Positions 9,319 through 16,711 of a stretch of DNA of 64,000 nt are shown piece after piece. This DNA is from Clostridium sp. AWRP (GTDB lineage: Bacteria > Bacillota > Clostridia > Clostridiales > Clostridiaceae): positions 1,922,001 through 1,986,000 of the forward strand of contig NZ_CP029758.2 in assembly GCF_004006395.2 (NCBI RefSeq). The letters run 5' to 3'. How positions within the stretch are numbered: position 1 is the first letter of the stretch; each line of letters starts with the position of its first letter. Both the position numbers and the translations under genes were made by a program. A model generated the notes under the pieces. That model saw only the letters and a list, made by a program, of their open reading frames with translations. It was not told the origin of the DNA and ran no database searches.

Positions 9319-9439
9319 TATTAGAACCTAATTAAATTATAATAATACAATTCTATGTTATCAATCATCAAAAGTTGGAATGACCTAACACCAAAATGTA
9401 TTTAAGGTGTAATATACCAAACTCCAGACACTATACCCG

Positions 9440-9505
9440 TTGTTTTTTTAATCTATATTTGTTATAATACATATATAACAAATATAAGAATTATAACAAA
9501 TATAG
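9440..9505 (+). promoter_or_regulatory. Promoter overlapped by TATAACAAATATA operator repeats
   Basis: TTGTTT (9440-9445) and TATAAT (9463-9468) are 17 bases apart, a good sigma-A promoter. TATAACAAATATA occurs inverted at about 9453-9466, then directly at 9474-9486 and about 9492-9504. The first pair forms a dyad across the -10 element and the start region. The arrangement suggests a repressor operator controlling the cell-wall hydrolase gene. Confidence 0.65.
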
Positions 9506-9527
9506 TATATAAAAGAGGGGGAGCATT

Positions 9528-11771
9528 ATGCTAAATAGAAATACTAAATTAAGTGTTGTGCTAGCTTTAGCAACTTGTACTTTTTTATCTTATCCTGCTT
9601 ATGCAGAGGACAACTTTAGTGTACAAAGATTATATGGCAGTGACAGATATGAGACCTGCAGTAATATAGCTAACTATTTTCAGCAAGGACAATTGGACAG
9701 TGTAATAGTTGCAAGTGGGGAACAATTTGCAGATGCACTTTCAGCTGGATGTCTACAGAAATTAGGAAATTCTCCTACAATGCTTGTAGGTAAAAATATA
9801 AAAAGTAGTGATAAAACATTAGGTTATATTGAAAATCATTTAAAAAAAGAAGGAACTATATATATTTTAGGAGGGCAAGCTTCTGTAAATAGTGAATTTG
9901 AAAGGTATTTTAAAGAAAGAGGCTTTAATAAAATAATAAGATTAGGTGGAAAAGACAGATATGAAACTAATGTAAAAGTAGTAAGCAAAATAGATGTAAA
10001 GGAAGGAACTCCAGCAATTGTAGCAAATGGTGACAATTTTCCTGATGCTTTAAGTATAGCGAGCATAGCTTCATATAAAGGATATCCTGTTTTTATAACT
10101 CCTTCTGGAAACCTGCCAAATGAGATAGAAGAAAAAATTAAGAAAATTAAGCCTTCTAAGGTATATGTTATAGGAGGAATCAGTTCTGTAAGCAGCAATA
10201 TAGAGAGTAAATTGAAAGAAGTATCACAAAATGTAGTGAGAATAGAAGGTAAAGATAGATATGAAACTTCTATAAATATATGCAAATATTTCAATAAAGA
10301 TTTGAAAAGATTAGTAGTCGCAAGTGGAAAAAACTTTCCAGATGCACTTTCTGGTATTGCTCTTTCTGCTAAATTTAAGGCACCTATAGTAATAACTGAT
10401 GAAAGTAATGTAGAGGAACTTAAATCTTATATACAGGATCAAAAGTTGGATAAAATTATAATACTTGGAGGAGAAAATATGATTTCTAAAGATGTAGAGG
10501 ATATTTTGAATCCCCTGAGCTTAAAATCTAAAGCTCAGGATTTTATGAAATGTTTGCTAAATAAGAAAATAGATGAGGCTGTGGAAGGATTAAGCACTGA
10601 TTTAAGATCCGGATATGGAGAAAGCATAATGAAAAGTTGTTTTTCCAGTATGAGCTTTAAAGGAATGGATGCAAAACCTTTAAATATAAAGCAGGAAAAG
10701 CTGCCTCTTGGTAACATGGTTACATTAACATATAAAGTAGAAGGGCTTCCTACAAATTTAAATATAAAAATAAAATATGATAATGATGGAAAAATATATG
10801 ATTTCACATCTGAAGCTGCCACAGTGGGAAGTAATTATAAACTTCCATCTTATGTGAATACAGATGCTTTTACTGAAAAAAATGTGGCTATAGGAGATGA
10901 AAAGTATAAACTTCCAGGAGTATTGAGCATACCTAAAGGAAAGGGACCATTCCCGGCAGTAGTGCTTGTCCACGGAAGTGGCGCTAATGATATGGACGAG
11001 ACCTATGGGGACACAAAGGTGTTTAAGGATATATCGGCAGGACTTGCTTCAAAGGGAATTGCAGTGATTCGCTATAATAAGAGGTCAAATGAATATCCAT
11101 CTTTAACTGCAATAGATACAAAACTTGATTTAAATAAGGAAACAGTAAATGATGCAGTAGATGCAGTGAAATTATTAAAGAAAACTAAAGAAATTGATTC
11201 TAGCAAGGTCTTTGTTTTAGGACACAGTCAGGGGGCAATGCTTACACCAACTATATTAAAAGATTGCGGCAATAGCGGGGCAGCTGGTGGAATAATGATG
11301 GCAGGGCCAGTAGATTTTTTAGACACATTTTTAGAGCAAAGTAAATATTTGAATTCAATAGGATATATGGATGAAAATAATCTAAAGTATATACAAAACT
11401 TATATGACTTAGTAAAAAACAATAAAGATTTTCCTAAAAATATAGCTGAAAATACTATAATTTTTCATGCATATCCCTATTATTGGTTAAGTGTTAAGAA
11501 TTCAACTCAAGTGCAGGATGCAGTAGATATAAAAAATCCCCTGCTTATTCTTCAAGGAAAGAGGGATTATCAAGTAGCTGCTTCCAATTTAGAAAAGTGG
11601 AAGAATATATTGAAGAATAAACAAAATGTTGAATATAATTCTTATGATAAGCTAAATCACTTTTTTATAGAAGGAGAAGGCAAGATGACTCCTGAGGAGT
11701 ATGGAAAGGGTAATGTACCAAAGTATGTTGTAGACGATATAGTAAACTGGATTAGCAAATATTCTAAATAG
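9528..11771 (+). CDS. Secreted CWB2 cell-wall-binding alpha/beta hydrolase
   Basis: A signal peptide ends near AYA/ED (about residue 26). Three cell-wall-binding type 2 repeats follow (about 32-330), each with a G(S/K)DRYET start, an FPDALS-like core and an ILGG-type end. These repeats anchor proteins to the clostridial wall polymer. Residues about 335-430 look like a DUF3887-type linker domain. The C-terminal 300 residues form an alpha/beta hydrolase with nucleophile serine in GHSQG, acid in GKRDYQV and histidine in KLNHFF. The triad looks complete. This is a surface esterase or peptidase of unknown substrate. It is expressed from its own repeat-covered promoter with GAGGGGGAG ahead of the ATG. 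Confidence 0.88.
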   Translation: MLNRNTKLSVVLALATCTFLSYPAYAEDNFSVQRLYGSDRYETCSNIANYFQQGQLDSVIVASGEQFADALSAGCLQKLGNSPTMLVGKNIKSSDKTLGYIENHLKKEGTIYILGGQASVNSEFERYFKERGFNKIIRLGGKDRYETNVKVVSKIDVKEGTPAIVANGDNFPDALSIASIASYKGYPVFITPSGNLPNEIEEKIKKIKPSKVYVIGGISSVSSNIESKLKEVSQNVVRIEGKDRYETSINICKYFNKDLKRLVVASGKNFPDALSGIALSAKFKAPIVITDESNVEELKSYIQDQKLDKIIILGGENMISKDVEDILNPLSLKSKAQDFMKCLLNKKIDEAVEGLSTDLRSGYGESIMKSCFSSMSFKGMDAKPLNIKQEKLPLGNMVTLTYKVEGLPTNLNIKIKYDNDGKIYDFTSEAATVGSNYKLPSYVNTDAFTEKNVAIGDEKYKLPGVLSIPKGKGPFPAVVLVHGSGANDMDETYGDTKVFKDISAGLASKGIAVIRYNKRSNEYPSLTAIDTKLDLNKETVNDAVDAVKLLKKTKEIDSSKVFVLGHSQGAMLTPTILKDCGNSGAAGGIMMAGPVDFLDTFLEQSKYLNSIGYMDENNLKYIQNLYDLVKNNKDFPKNIAENTIIFHAYPYYWLSVKNSTQVQDAVDIKNPLLILQGKRDYQVAASNLEKWKNILKNKQNVEYNSYDKLNHFFIEGEGKMTPEEYGKGNVPKYVVDDIVNWISKYSK

Positions 11772-11783
11772 AGATTTTTAACG

Positions 11784-11806
11784 GGCCACCCATTTTAAGG
11801 GTGGTC
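11784..11806. terminator. Hairpin between convergent genes
   Basis: GGCCACCC (11784-11791) pairs with GGGTGGTC (11799-11806), giving a GC-rich 8-bp stem with a 7-base loop. No clear U-run follows on either strand. It is probably a weak or factor-assisted terminator for the hydrolase gene and dapB. Confidence 0.5.
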
Positions 11807-11849
11807 ATAATTAGAATTAAAGATATGATTCAGTAAAATGATTTAGTTT

Positions 11850-12677
11850 TTAAATTTGATAACTAACTACTTCATTGTCTAGACTGTCAATGTATTCATG
11901 AAGTATTTTTTTTAGATTTAATACATCTTTCATCTCGTAGTATCCGGACTTTTTATAAATGTAGTTTACTGCATTAAGAGCTCCTAGTGAAAAAGCTTTT
12001 TTTGAAAATGATTCATGACTTATTTCTATTTTGTCATTTTCACCAATTATAAGAACTGAATGTTTTCCTACTATACCTCCAGCACGTACAGAATTTATTG
12101 GAATAGGTTTATTTTCCACTCCAGATATTTGAAGACCATGTTCTATTTCATCGTATAATTTTAATGCAGTTCCCGAAGGGGAGTCTTTTTTGTTTTTATA
12201 GTGCATTTCTACGATTTGAAAGTCGTAATTATTTAATATAGTAGCTGCAATATTGCTTAGTAACATTAGAACGTTTACTCCTAAAGTGATGTTTGGTGCA
12301 TAAACTATGCCGTTTTTAAACTTATAAGGTATATTTTTAAGTTTCTCAATATGTTCTTTTGAAAAACCTGTTGTACCTATTACTATATTTACTTTCATTT
12401 CTGATAGTATAATGGCATTTTTTATGGCAGCTTGAGGGTTTGAGAAGTCTACTACAACGTCTGGCTTCGTTTTAAAAATAGTAGCTTGGAGCTCATCAGA
12501 AGTAGTTATTTTTACATCTGTTTTAGAATTACCAAGTAGCTCTCCTAAATTCATTCCCCTTTTTTCACTATTAGGACTGCAGATTGCAGCTACTATTTTC
12601 ATGTTACTTTGTTGTAAAACAGCTTCCGCAATATATTTTCCTGTCTTACCTAAACCGATTAGACCTACTTTGATCAA
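11850..12677 (-). CDS. dapB: 4-hydroxy-tetrahydrodipicolinate reductase
   Basis: DapB makes tetrahydrodipicolinate from the DapA product in the lysine/diaminopimelate pathway. Seen here are an N-terminal Rossmann nucleotide-binding region (VGLIGLGKTGK), VIGTTGFS, NITLGVNV and the catalytic signature EMHYKNKKDSPSGTA, in which the usual second histidine of HH is tyrosine. The length of 275 is normal. The nucleotide loop (GLGKTG) differs from the common GxxGRMG. It is monocistronic and away from dapA, so it could be a second, diverged DapB. It is transcribed divergently from a GntR-RCK_C regulator. The start has AAGGAGGT. Confidence 0.82.
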   Translation of the reverse strand: MIKVGLIGLGKTGKYIAEAVLQQSNMKIVAAICSPNSEKRGMNLGELLGNSKTDVKITTSDELQATIFKTKPDVVVDFSNPQAAIKNAIILSEMKVNIVIGTTGFSKEHIEKLKNIPYKFKNGIVYAPNITLGVNVLMLLSNIAATILNNYDFQIVEMHYKNKKDSPSGTALKLYDEIEHGLQISGVENKPIPINSVRAGGIVGKHSVLIIGENDKIEISHESFSKKAFSLGALNAVNYIYKKSGYYEMKDVLNLKKILHEYIDSLDNEVVSYQI

Positions 12678-13019
12678 ATAAATTACCTCCTTTTTGACGT
12701 TTACAAGAAAGCTTCAAGTATTGACGCCATTTTTGTTATTTATCTTATTTTAAATTTAGTGACAACTTCATTTTATCATATAAGTTGTCACTTGTCATTA
12801 ATAGCTAATATGTGTTTATAATTTATACATAACTTTAATTAATTCTACTTTACTGTAGATCAGGGGTTCATATGAAATTTTAATTGCTAATTCCAACAAA
12901 TTGTTAAATTATTATTTACATAATATAAATAATAATTTATACTTAGTATTGATTTATAAGGATTTTATTGGAAGGAGGCTTTGCTTCAAGTTACAAAATA
13001 ATTTGAAGTAAAATTTAAA
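12678..13019. other. dapB/gntR divergent intergenic region
   Basis: This 342-base region holds the dyad at 12759-12791 and presumably divergent promoters for dapB and the GntR-type gene. An AAGGAGG at 12973-12978 lies 41 bases before the GntR start, with a small hairpin (12984-12989/13003-13008) between. No ORF is evident. Confidence 0.5.
12759..12791. promoter_or_regulatory. Perfect dyad GTGACAACTT-N13-AAGTTGTCAC
   Basis: The arms 12759-12768 and 12782-12791 are perfectly complementary, and a further TTGTCA follows at 12793-12798. It is a likely operator in the dapB-gntR divergent region and a natural candidate site for the adjacent GntR-RCK_C protein. Confidence 0.6.
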
Positions 13020-13652
13020 ATGTCGTTGCAAAATGTTACAAAACCTGTATACCAGAAGATAGCAATTGATATAGCTAATAGAATATTGGATGGTGATTTT
13101 TCTATAGGGGATAAACTTCATGGTAGATCATCTCTTTCAAGCCATTATAATGTTTCTCCTGAAACTATAAGAAGGGCCATTATGCTTTTAAATGAAATGG
13201 ACATTGTAGAAGTAATAAAGGGAAGTGGAATTATTGTTAAGTCTGTGGATAATTGTTTGAAATTTATAAATAAATTTAAGGACATAGGTTCTATGAATAA
13301 ATCTAAAGATGAAATTTTAGATTTATTAAATGATAGAAATGAAATTGAAAAAAAGATTGGTGAAAAAATCAACGAACTTTTAGACTATTCAAATAGGTTT
13401 GTAAACATTAATCCATTCATGCCTTTTGAATTTAAGATATATAAGGGACTCAGTGTTATAGGGAAAACTATATGTGAAAGTAAGTTTTGGCAAAATACTA
13501 ATGCTACTATAATAGGTATACGTAGAGAAGGAAATTTAATACTTTCTCCAGGACCTTATGCTGTATTTAAAGAGGAAGATATTTTTTTAGCAATAGGTGA
13601 AGAAGATGTGTATTATAAAATCAAAAAATTTCTTTATGGAGATAATAATTAA
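13020..13652 (+). CDS. GntR-family regulator with RCK_C domain (BusR-like)
   Basis: Residues about 8-75 form a GntR winged helix (PVYQKIAIDIANRIL, VSPETIRRA). A helical linker (about 85-130) and a TrkA-C/RCK_C domain (about 145-207, with ATIIGIRREGNLILSPGP) follow. GntR fused to RCK_C is the layout of BusR, a repressor that binds cyclic di-AMP through RCK_C and controls osmolyte uptake in lactic-acid bacteria. By analogy this protein should be a c-di-AMP-sensing repressor. No betaine or potassium transporter is next to it; the candidates are dapB and its own gene. The ATG lacks a close ribosome site but gives the family's usual N-terminus. Confidence 0.82.
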   Translation: MSLQNVTKPVYQKIAIDIANRILDGDFSIGDKLHGRSSLSSHYNVSPETIRRAIMLLNEMDIVEVIKGSGIIVKSVDNCLKFINKFKDIGSMNKSKDEILDLLNDRNEIEKKIGEKINELLDYSNRFVNINPFMPFEFKIYKGLSVIGKTICESKFWQNTNATIIGIRREGNLILSPGPYAVFKEEDIFLAIGEEDVYYKIKKFLYGDNN

Positions 13653-13748
13653 TAATATTTCTAAAATTTAGTTTTTAAAGCTTTTGATGAAAGAAAAAAG
13701 AAAACTTTAAATCAGTTAAAGACAAACCAAGAACTCTGTTCATATCTG

Positions 13749-13792
13749 TTGACGTAATGTATCATTTGATGATATATTATTAAATGATACAT
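13749..13792 (+). promoter_or_regulatory. Promoter with 11-bp dyad (PadR-like operator)
   Basis: TTGACG (13749-13754) and TATATT (13773-13778) are 18 bases apart. ATGTATCATTT (13757-13767) and AAATGATACAT (13782-13792) form a perfect inverted repeat covering the promoter. ATGT...ACAT ends are typical of PadR-family operators. Confidence 0.6.
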
Positions 13793-13802
13793 GGGGGCAA
13801 GA

Positions 13803-13853
13803 ATGGCTAGAAATGATTCTTTACAAATTGCTGAACTAATGCTTACTGTTTAA
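13803..13853 (+). pseudogene. Truncated PadR-like regulator remnant
   Basis: After GGGGG, an ATG opens a 16-codon frame (MARNDSLQIAELMLTV) that stops at once. The peptide looks like the first helix of a PadR-family repressor, and the upstream dyad has PadR-operator features. The rest of the gene is absent. I infer that a regulator of the export operon was deleted and only its 5' end was kept. A functional leader peptide is the alternative. Confidence 0.4.
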
Positions 13854-13871
13854 ATGGGTGCATTGATTTTT

Positions 13872-13912
13872 ATGTTTATATTGTATATAATGTATATATA
13901 CAATATAAACAT
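13872..13912. promoter_or_regulatory. 41-bp near-perfect palindrome upstream of yknW-like gene
   Basis: Arms of 18 bp (13872-13889 and 13895-13912) are perfectly complementary around a 5-base centre. The outer ends are ATGT/ACAT, like the dyad 80 bases upstream. It lies 55 bases before the first gene of the exporter operon and is probably an operator, although as RNA it would form a very stable hairpin. Confidence 0.6.
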
Positions 13913-13967
13913 ATTTCAGTAAGTAGAATGTAGGAGAGAATTATTTAAAAGTAGGAGGGAAAGCTAA

Positions 13968-14651
13968 ATGTCAGAAGAAAATTTAGAAAAAAATAAAGAT
14001 GGAATTTTAAAAAATATTATTGGTGTTATAGTTTCGCCAAGAGAAACTATGGAAAGAGTTAATAAAAATCCTAAAGTATGGAGATACTTAATACCTGTAA
14101 CACTAATTCAGTTAATTGTTGCTATAATAGAAATACCCAAACTTACAAGTTTTGCTGTTTTACAAGCTCAACAAGTGCCAAACTTTTCTCAAGCTGCAAT
14201 TCCAATTATAAAAACTGGGGCTATAATTTTTACGGTAATTAGTGCATTAATTACGCCGGCATTATTTGCATTAATAATTAGTGCTGTTATTAAACTTATA
14301 GCTTCTATTTCAAAAGAAACTGGAAACTTTAAGAATTTATATTGTATAAATATTTTAGCCTATGTTCCAGTTTTAATAGGTGGAATTTTAACTGCAATAA
14401 TAATGCTTTTTACAGAACCACAAAATATAAAAAATATTTCAACCAGCCTTACATTGGTTTTAAGTTCATCAACAGATATGAAAAGTACAATTTATAAATT
14501 GTTTTCATGTATAGATTTTTTCTATATATGGAGTGCAGTGATATCAACAATTGGTACTTCCATTGTGTTTAAAATGAAGACAAAAAAAGCAGCAATTATA
14601 GTTTTTGTGATTTACGCTGCTGCAGTATATGTTTTTAAAGTTTTAATTTAA
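13968..14651 (+). CDS. YIP1-family membrane protein (YknW-like)
   Basis: The 227-residue protein has a cytoplasmic N-terminus (about 1-40) and about five hydrophobic segments typical of YIP1. It is followed by a membrane-fusion protein, an ABC ATPase and a MacB-type permease. That is the gene order of Bacillus yknWXYZ, where YknW supports assembly of the exporter that protects against the SDP toxin. A similar assembly role is inferred. A GTAGGAGGG site precedes the ATG. The gap to the next gene is 275 bases and holds two structured hairpins. Confidence 0.78.
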   Translation: MSEENLEKNKDGILKNIIGVIVSPRETMERVNKNPKVWRYLIPVTLIQLIVAIIEIPKLTSFAVLQAQQVPNFSQAAIPIIKTGAIIFTVISALITPALFALIISAVIKLIASISKETGNFKNLYCINILAYVPVLIGGILTAIIMLFTEPQNIKNISTSLTLVLSSSTDMKSTIYKLFSCIDFFYIWSAVISTIGTSIVFKMKTKKAAIIVFVIYAAAVYVFKVLI

Positions 14652-14742
14652 AAACATTGTTGAAATTGAATAGTGCTTTGTGCAGCTAGATAAGCTGGCA
14701 TTGTTTTGTGCAGTGTCAGTTTTATCTTTATCCGATGACTAC

Positions 14743-14785
14743 CTGCTCTAATACTTCCACTTTTCTAAGTGTAAGTAAAGAGCAG
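14743..14785. repeat. Imperfect hairpin in yknW-yknX gap
   Basis: CTGCTCT (14743-14749) pairs with AGAGCAG (14779-14785), and nested TACTT/AAGTA and CACTT/AAGTG pairs strengthen the stem. There is no U-run. Together with the next hairpin it makes a structured intergenic segment of unknown role. Confidence 0.45.
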
Positions 14786-14811
14786 CTACGTCCCTGGATA
14801 ACGATTTCTAA

Positions 14812-14843
14812 GCATCAGGTGGAGTCAAAACTCCATCTGATGC
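14812..14843. repeat. 14-bp hairpin in yknW-yknX gap
   Basis: GCATCAGGTGGAGT (14812-14825) pairs with ACTCCATCTGATGC (14830-14843) with a single G-U and a 4-base loop. The following CCAAGAACTCTGTT (14843-14856) is an exact copy of 13728-13741, before the operon. This suggests a repeated element or its fragment. Confidence 0.55.
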
Positions 14844-14926
14844 CAAGAACTCTGTTTATTTCAATAGTTTGAAAAAAAGTTTATAATTCTTAGTAAGGCT
14901 GTAAGAAAAAATGGGGAGGAAAATAA

Positions 14927-16006
14927 ATGAAACTTAAATTGAATTTTGTAAAAGACAAGAAAAAATTAGCAATTATAGTAGCTGTTATATTTATAATTAC
15001 AGCTATAGGAATATCTTCTTATGTAAAGTCGAGAAAATCACAAGGTAAGAAAGTAACTATATCCAAGGTAATCAAAAGAAATATAGTCCAAAGTACTACG
15101 GTTTCAGGAAGTATAGAACCGAAATATAGTAATGATATAACTTTAAATAACACCCAGAAGGTAGCGAAAGTTTTAGTAACTGAGGGACAACAGGTTACAA
15201 AGGGAGATATTCTAGTTCAAATGGATACATCTGACTATGATAGTGAACTAAAAAAGTTAAAGATTGATTTAAAGAATGCTCAAAATGCGGTATCACAATC
15301 GCAAGCAGTACCAGGGGCTAGTAAAGATAATACAGGCAATCAAACAGATTCAATTAAAGCTGAAATAGACAATTTAAATGCAAAAATAGAACAAAGTAAT
15401 ATAAGAGCTAATATAGATGGAAGAGTAATGAGAGTTGATGCTAAGGAAAATCAAGTGCCTAAAGCAGGAGATATGGTTATTGTGGATGATATTTCACAAT
15501 ACAAAGTTTCTATAGCTATGAGTCAATATGATGCTATGAAAGTTGCAAAAGGACAAAAAGCTATTGTTAAAATAAAAGGTAATGATCAAAAAAAATATAC
15601 TGGTTCAGTTACAGATGTGGGACAAATAGCTCAAGTTAAGGCTGATGCTAAGGCTACCGGCCAGGAAGCTAAAGTAAATGTAATAGTGACTCTAGATAAA
15701 GCAGATGATAGTATAAAAGTAGGTTATGAAGCAGATGCAGAAATTGTATTTAATGAAAAGAGAAATGTAGTTTGTATGGGATTTGATAGTGTGAAAGAAG
15801 AAAAAGGTACAAAGAAAAAATATGTTTACATAGTGAATAGCAAAAATAAGGTTTCAAAAAGATATATAAGCACAGGTATAGAGACAGATGATTATATGGA
15901 AGTTATAGATGGTCTTAATGAAGGAGAAAAATATGTATCAAATCCTCCAGATACTCTTAAAAATGGAGATATTGTAGAGACTCAAGCAGGAGGGAACAAT
16001 AAGTGA
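14927..16006 (+). CDS. yknX: Membrane-fusion protein of ABC exporter (YknX/MacA-like)
   Basis: The 359-residue protein has one N-terminal membrane anchor (about 12-30). A biotinyl-lipoyl-like hairpin (VLVTEGQQVTKGDILVQ) and a short coiled coil follow, then beta-barrel and membrane-proximal domains as in the HlyD/MacA family. It should sit outside the membrane and couple to the MacB-type permease encoded downstream. It ends four bases into the ATPase gene, with GGAGGG inside its 3' end as the ribosome site for that gene. In Bacillus the homologous exporter removes or neutralises a peptide toxin. The substrate here is unknown. Confidence 0.82.
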   Translation: MKLKLNFVKDKKKLAIIVAVIFIITAIGISSYVKSRKSQGKKVTISKVIKRNIVQSTTVSGSIEPKYSNDITLNNTQKVAKVLVTEGQQVTKGDILVQMDTSDYDSELKKLKIDLKNAQNAVSQSQAVPGASKDNTGNQTDSIKAEIDNLNAKIEQSNIRANIDGRVMRVDAKENQVPKAGDMVIVDDISQYKVSIAMSQYDAMKVAKGQKAIVKIKGNDQKKYTGSVTDVGQIAQVKADAKATGQEAKVNVIVTLDKADDSIKVGYEADAEIVFNEKRNVVCMGFDSVKEEKGTKKKYVYIVNSKNKVSKRYISTGIETDDYMEVIDGLNEGEKYVSNPPDTLKNGDIVETQAGGNNK

Positions 16007-16710
16007 TAATTAAATTGGAGAATTTAGTTAAGATATATGATACTGGTGCCGTAAAGCTTAAAGCTCTAAAGGAAATTAATTTAGAAATTCAAAAGACAGA
16101 ATATGTAGCTATAATGGGGGCATCAGGATCAGGTAAGTCTACTCTTATGAATGTACTTGGTTGTTTAGATAAACTTACAGATGGAAAATATTATTTAGAT
16201 GGTGTAGATATATCATCATTAGACGATAACAGTTTAGCTGATATAAGAAACAAGAAAATAGGTTTTGTATTTCAAGCATTTAATTTACTTCCAAAACTTA
16301 CAGCTATAGCTAATGTGGAATTACCCATGATGTATGCAGGGGTATCTAAAAAAGAGAGAGAGAAAAAAGCTAAATGGGCTCTAGATAGAGTTGGATTATC
16401 TCATAGACTTCATCATAAACCTAATGAAATGTCTGGTGGACAAAAACAGAGGGTGGCTATTGCAAGATCTTTAGTAAATGATCCATCTATAATACTGGCA
16501 GATGAACCTACAGGAAATTTAGACAGCGTTTCCAGTGAAGAAATAATGGAGATTTTTCAGCAATTAAATGATGAAGGAGTAACTATTGTTATGGTTACAC
16601 ATGAACCTGACATAGCTATGCATACAAAAAGAACCATAGTTTTTAAAGATGGAACTATAATTTCAGATAATCCAGTAGAAAAAAGAACCATAGTTGGGGG
16701 GCAGAAATAA
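16003..16710 (+). CDS. yknY: ABC exporter ATPase (YknY/MacB type)
   Basis: The 235-residue ATPase has Walker A GASGSGKST (about 39-47), a Q-loop (VFQAFNL), signature MSGGQKQR, Walker B ILADEPTGN and an H-loop (MVTHEPD). This is the LolD/MacB subfamily. The GTG start overlaps the stop of the membrane-fusion gene (GTGA), indicating translational coupling. It powers the permease encoded next; mechanotransmission rather than classical transport is typical for this subfamily. Confidence 0.9.
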   Translation: MIIKLENLVKIYDTGAVKLKALKEINLEIQKTEYVAIMGASGSGKSTLMNVLGCLDKLTDGKYYLDGVDISSLDDNSLADIRNKKIGFVFQAFNLLPKLTAIANVELPMMYAGVSKKEREKKAKWALDRVGLSHRLHHKPNEMSGGQKQRVAIARSLVNDPSIILADEPTGNLDSVSSEEIMEIFQQLNDEGVTIVMVTHEPDIAMHTKRTIVFKDGTIISDNPVEKRTIVGGQK

Positions 16711-16711
16711 T

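Noticed and set aside
9836..10294. 152-codon minus-strand frame
   Set aside because: Antisense shadow of the CWB2 repeats of the hydrolase gene.
14652..14926. Structured spacer considered as a tRNA or known riboswitch
   Set aside because: No cloverleaf, no CCA-type end and no aptamer core I can recognise; listed only as hairpins.
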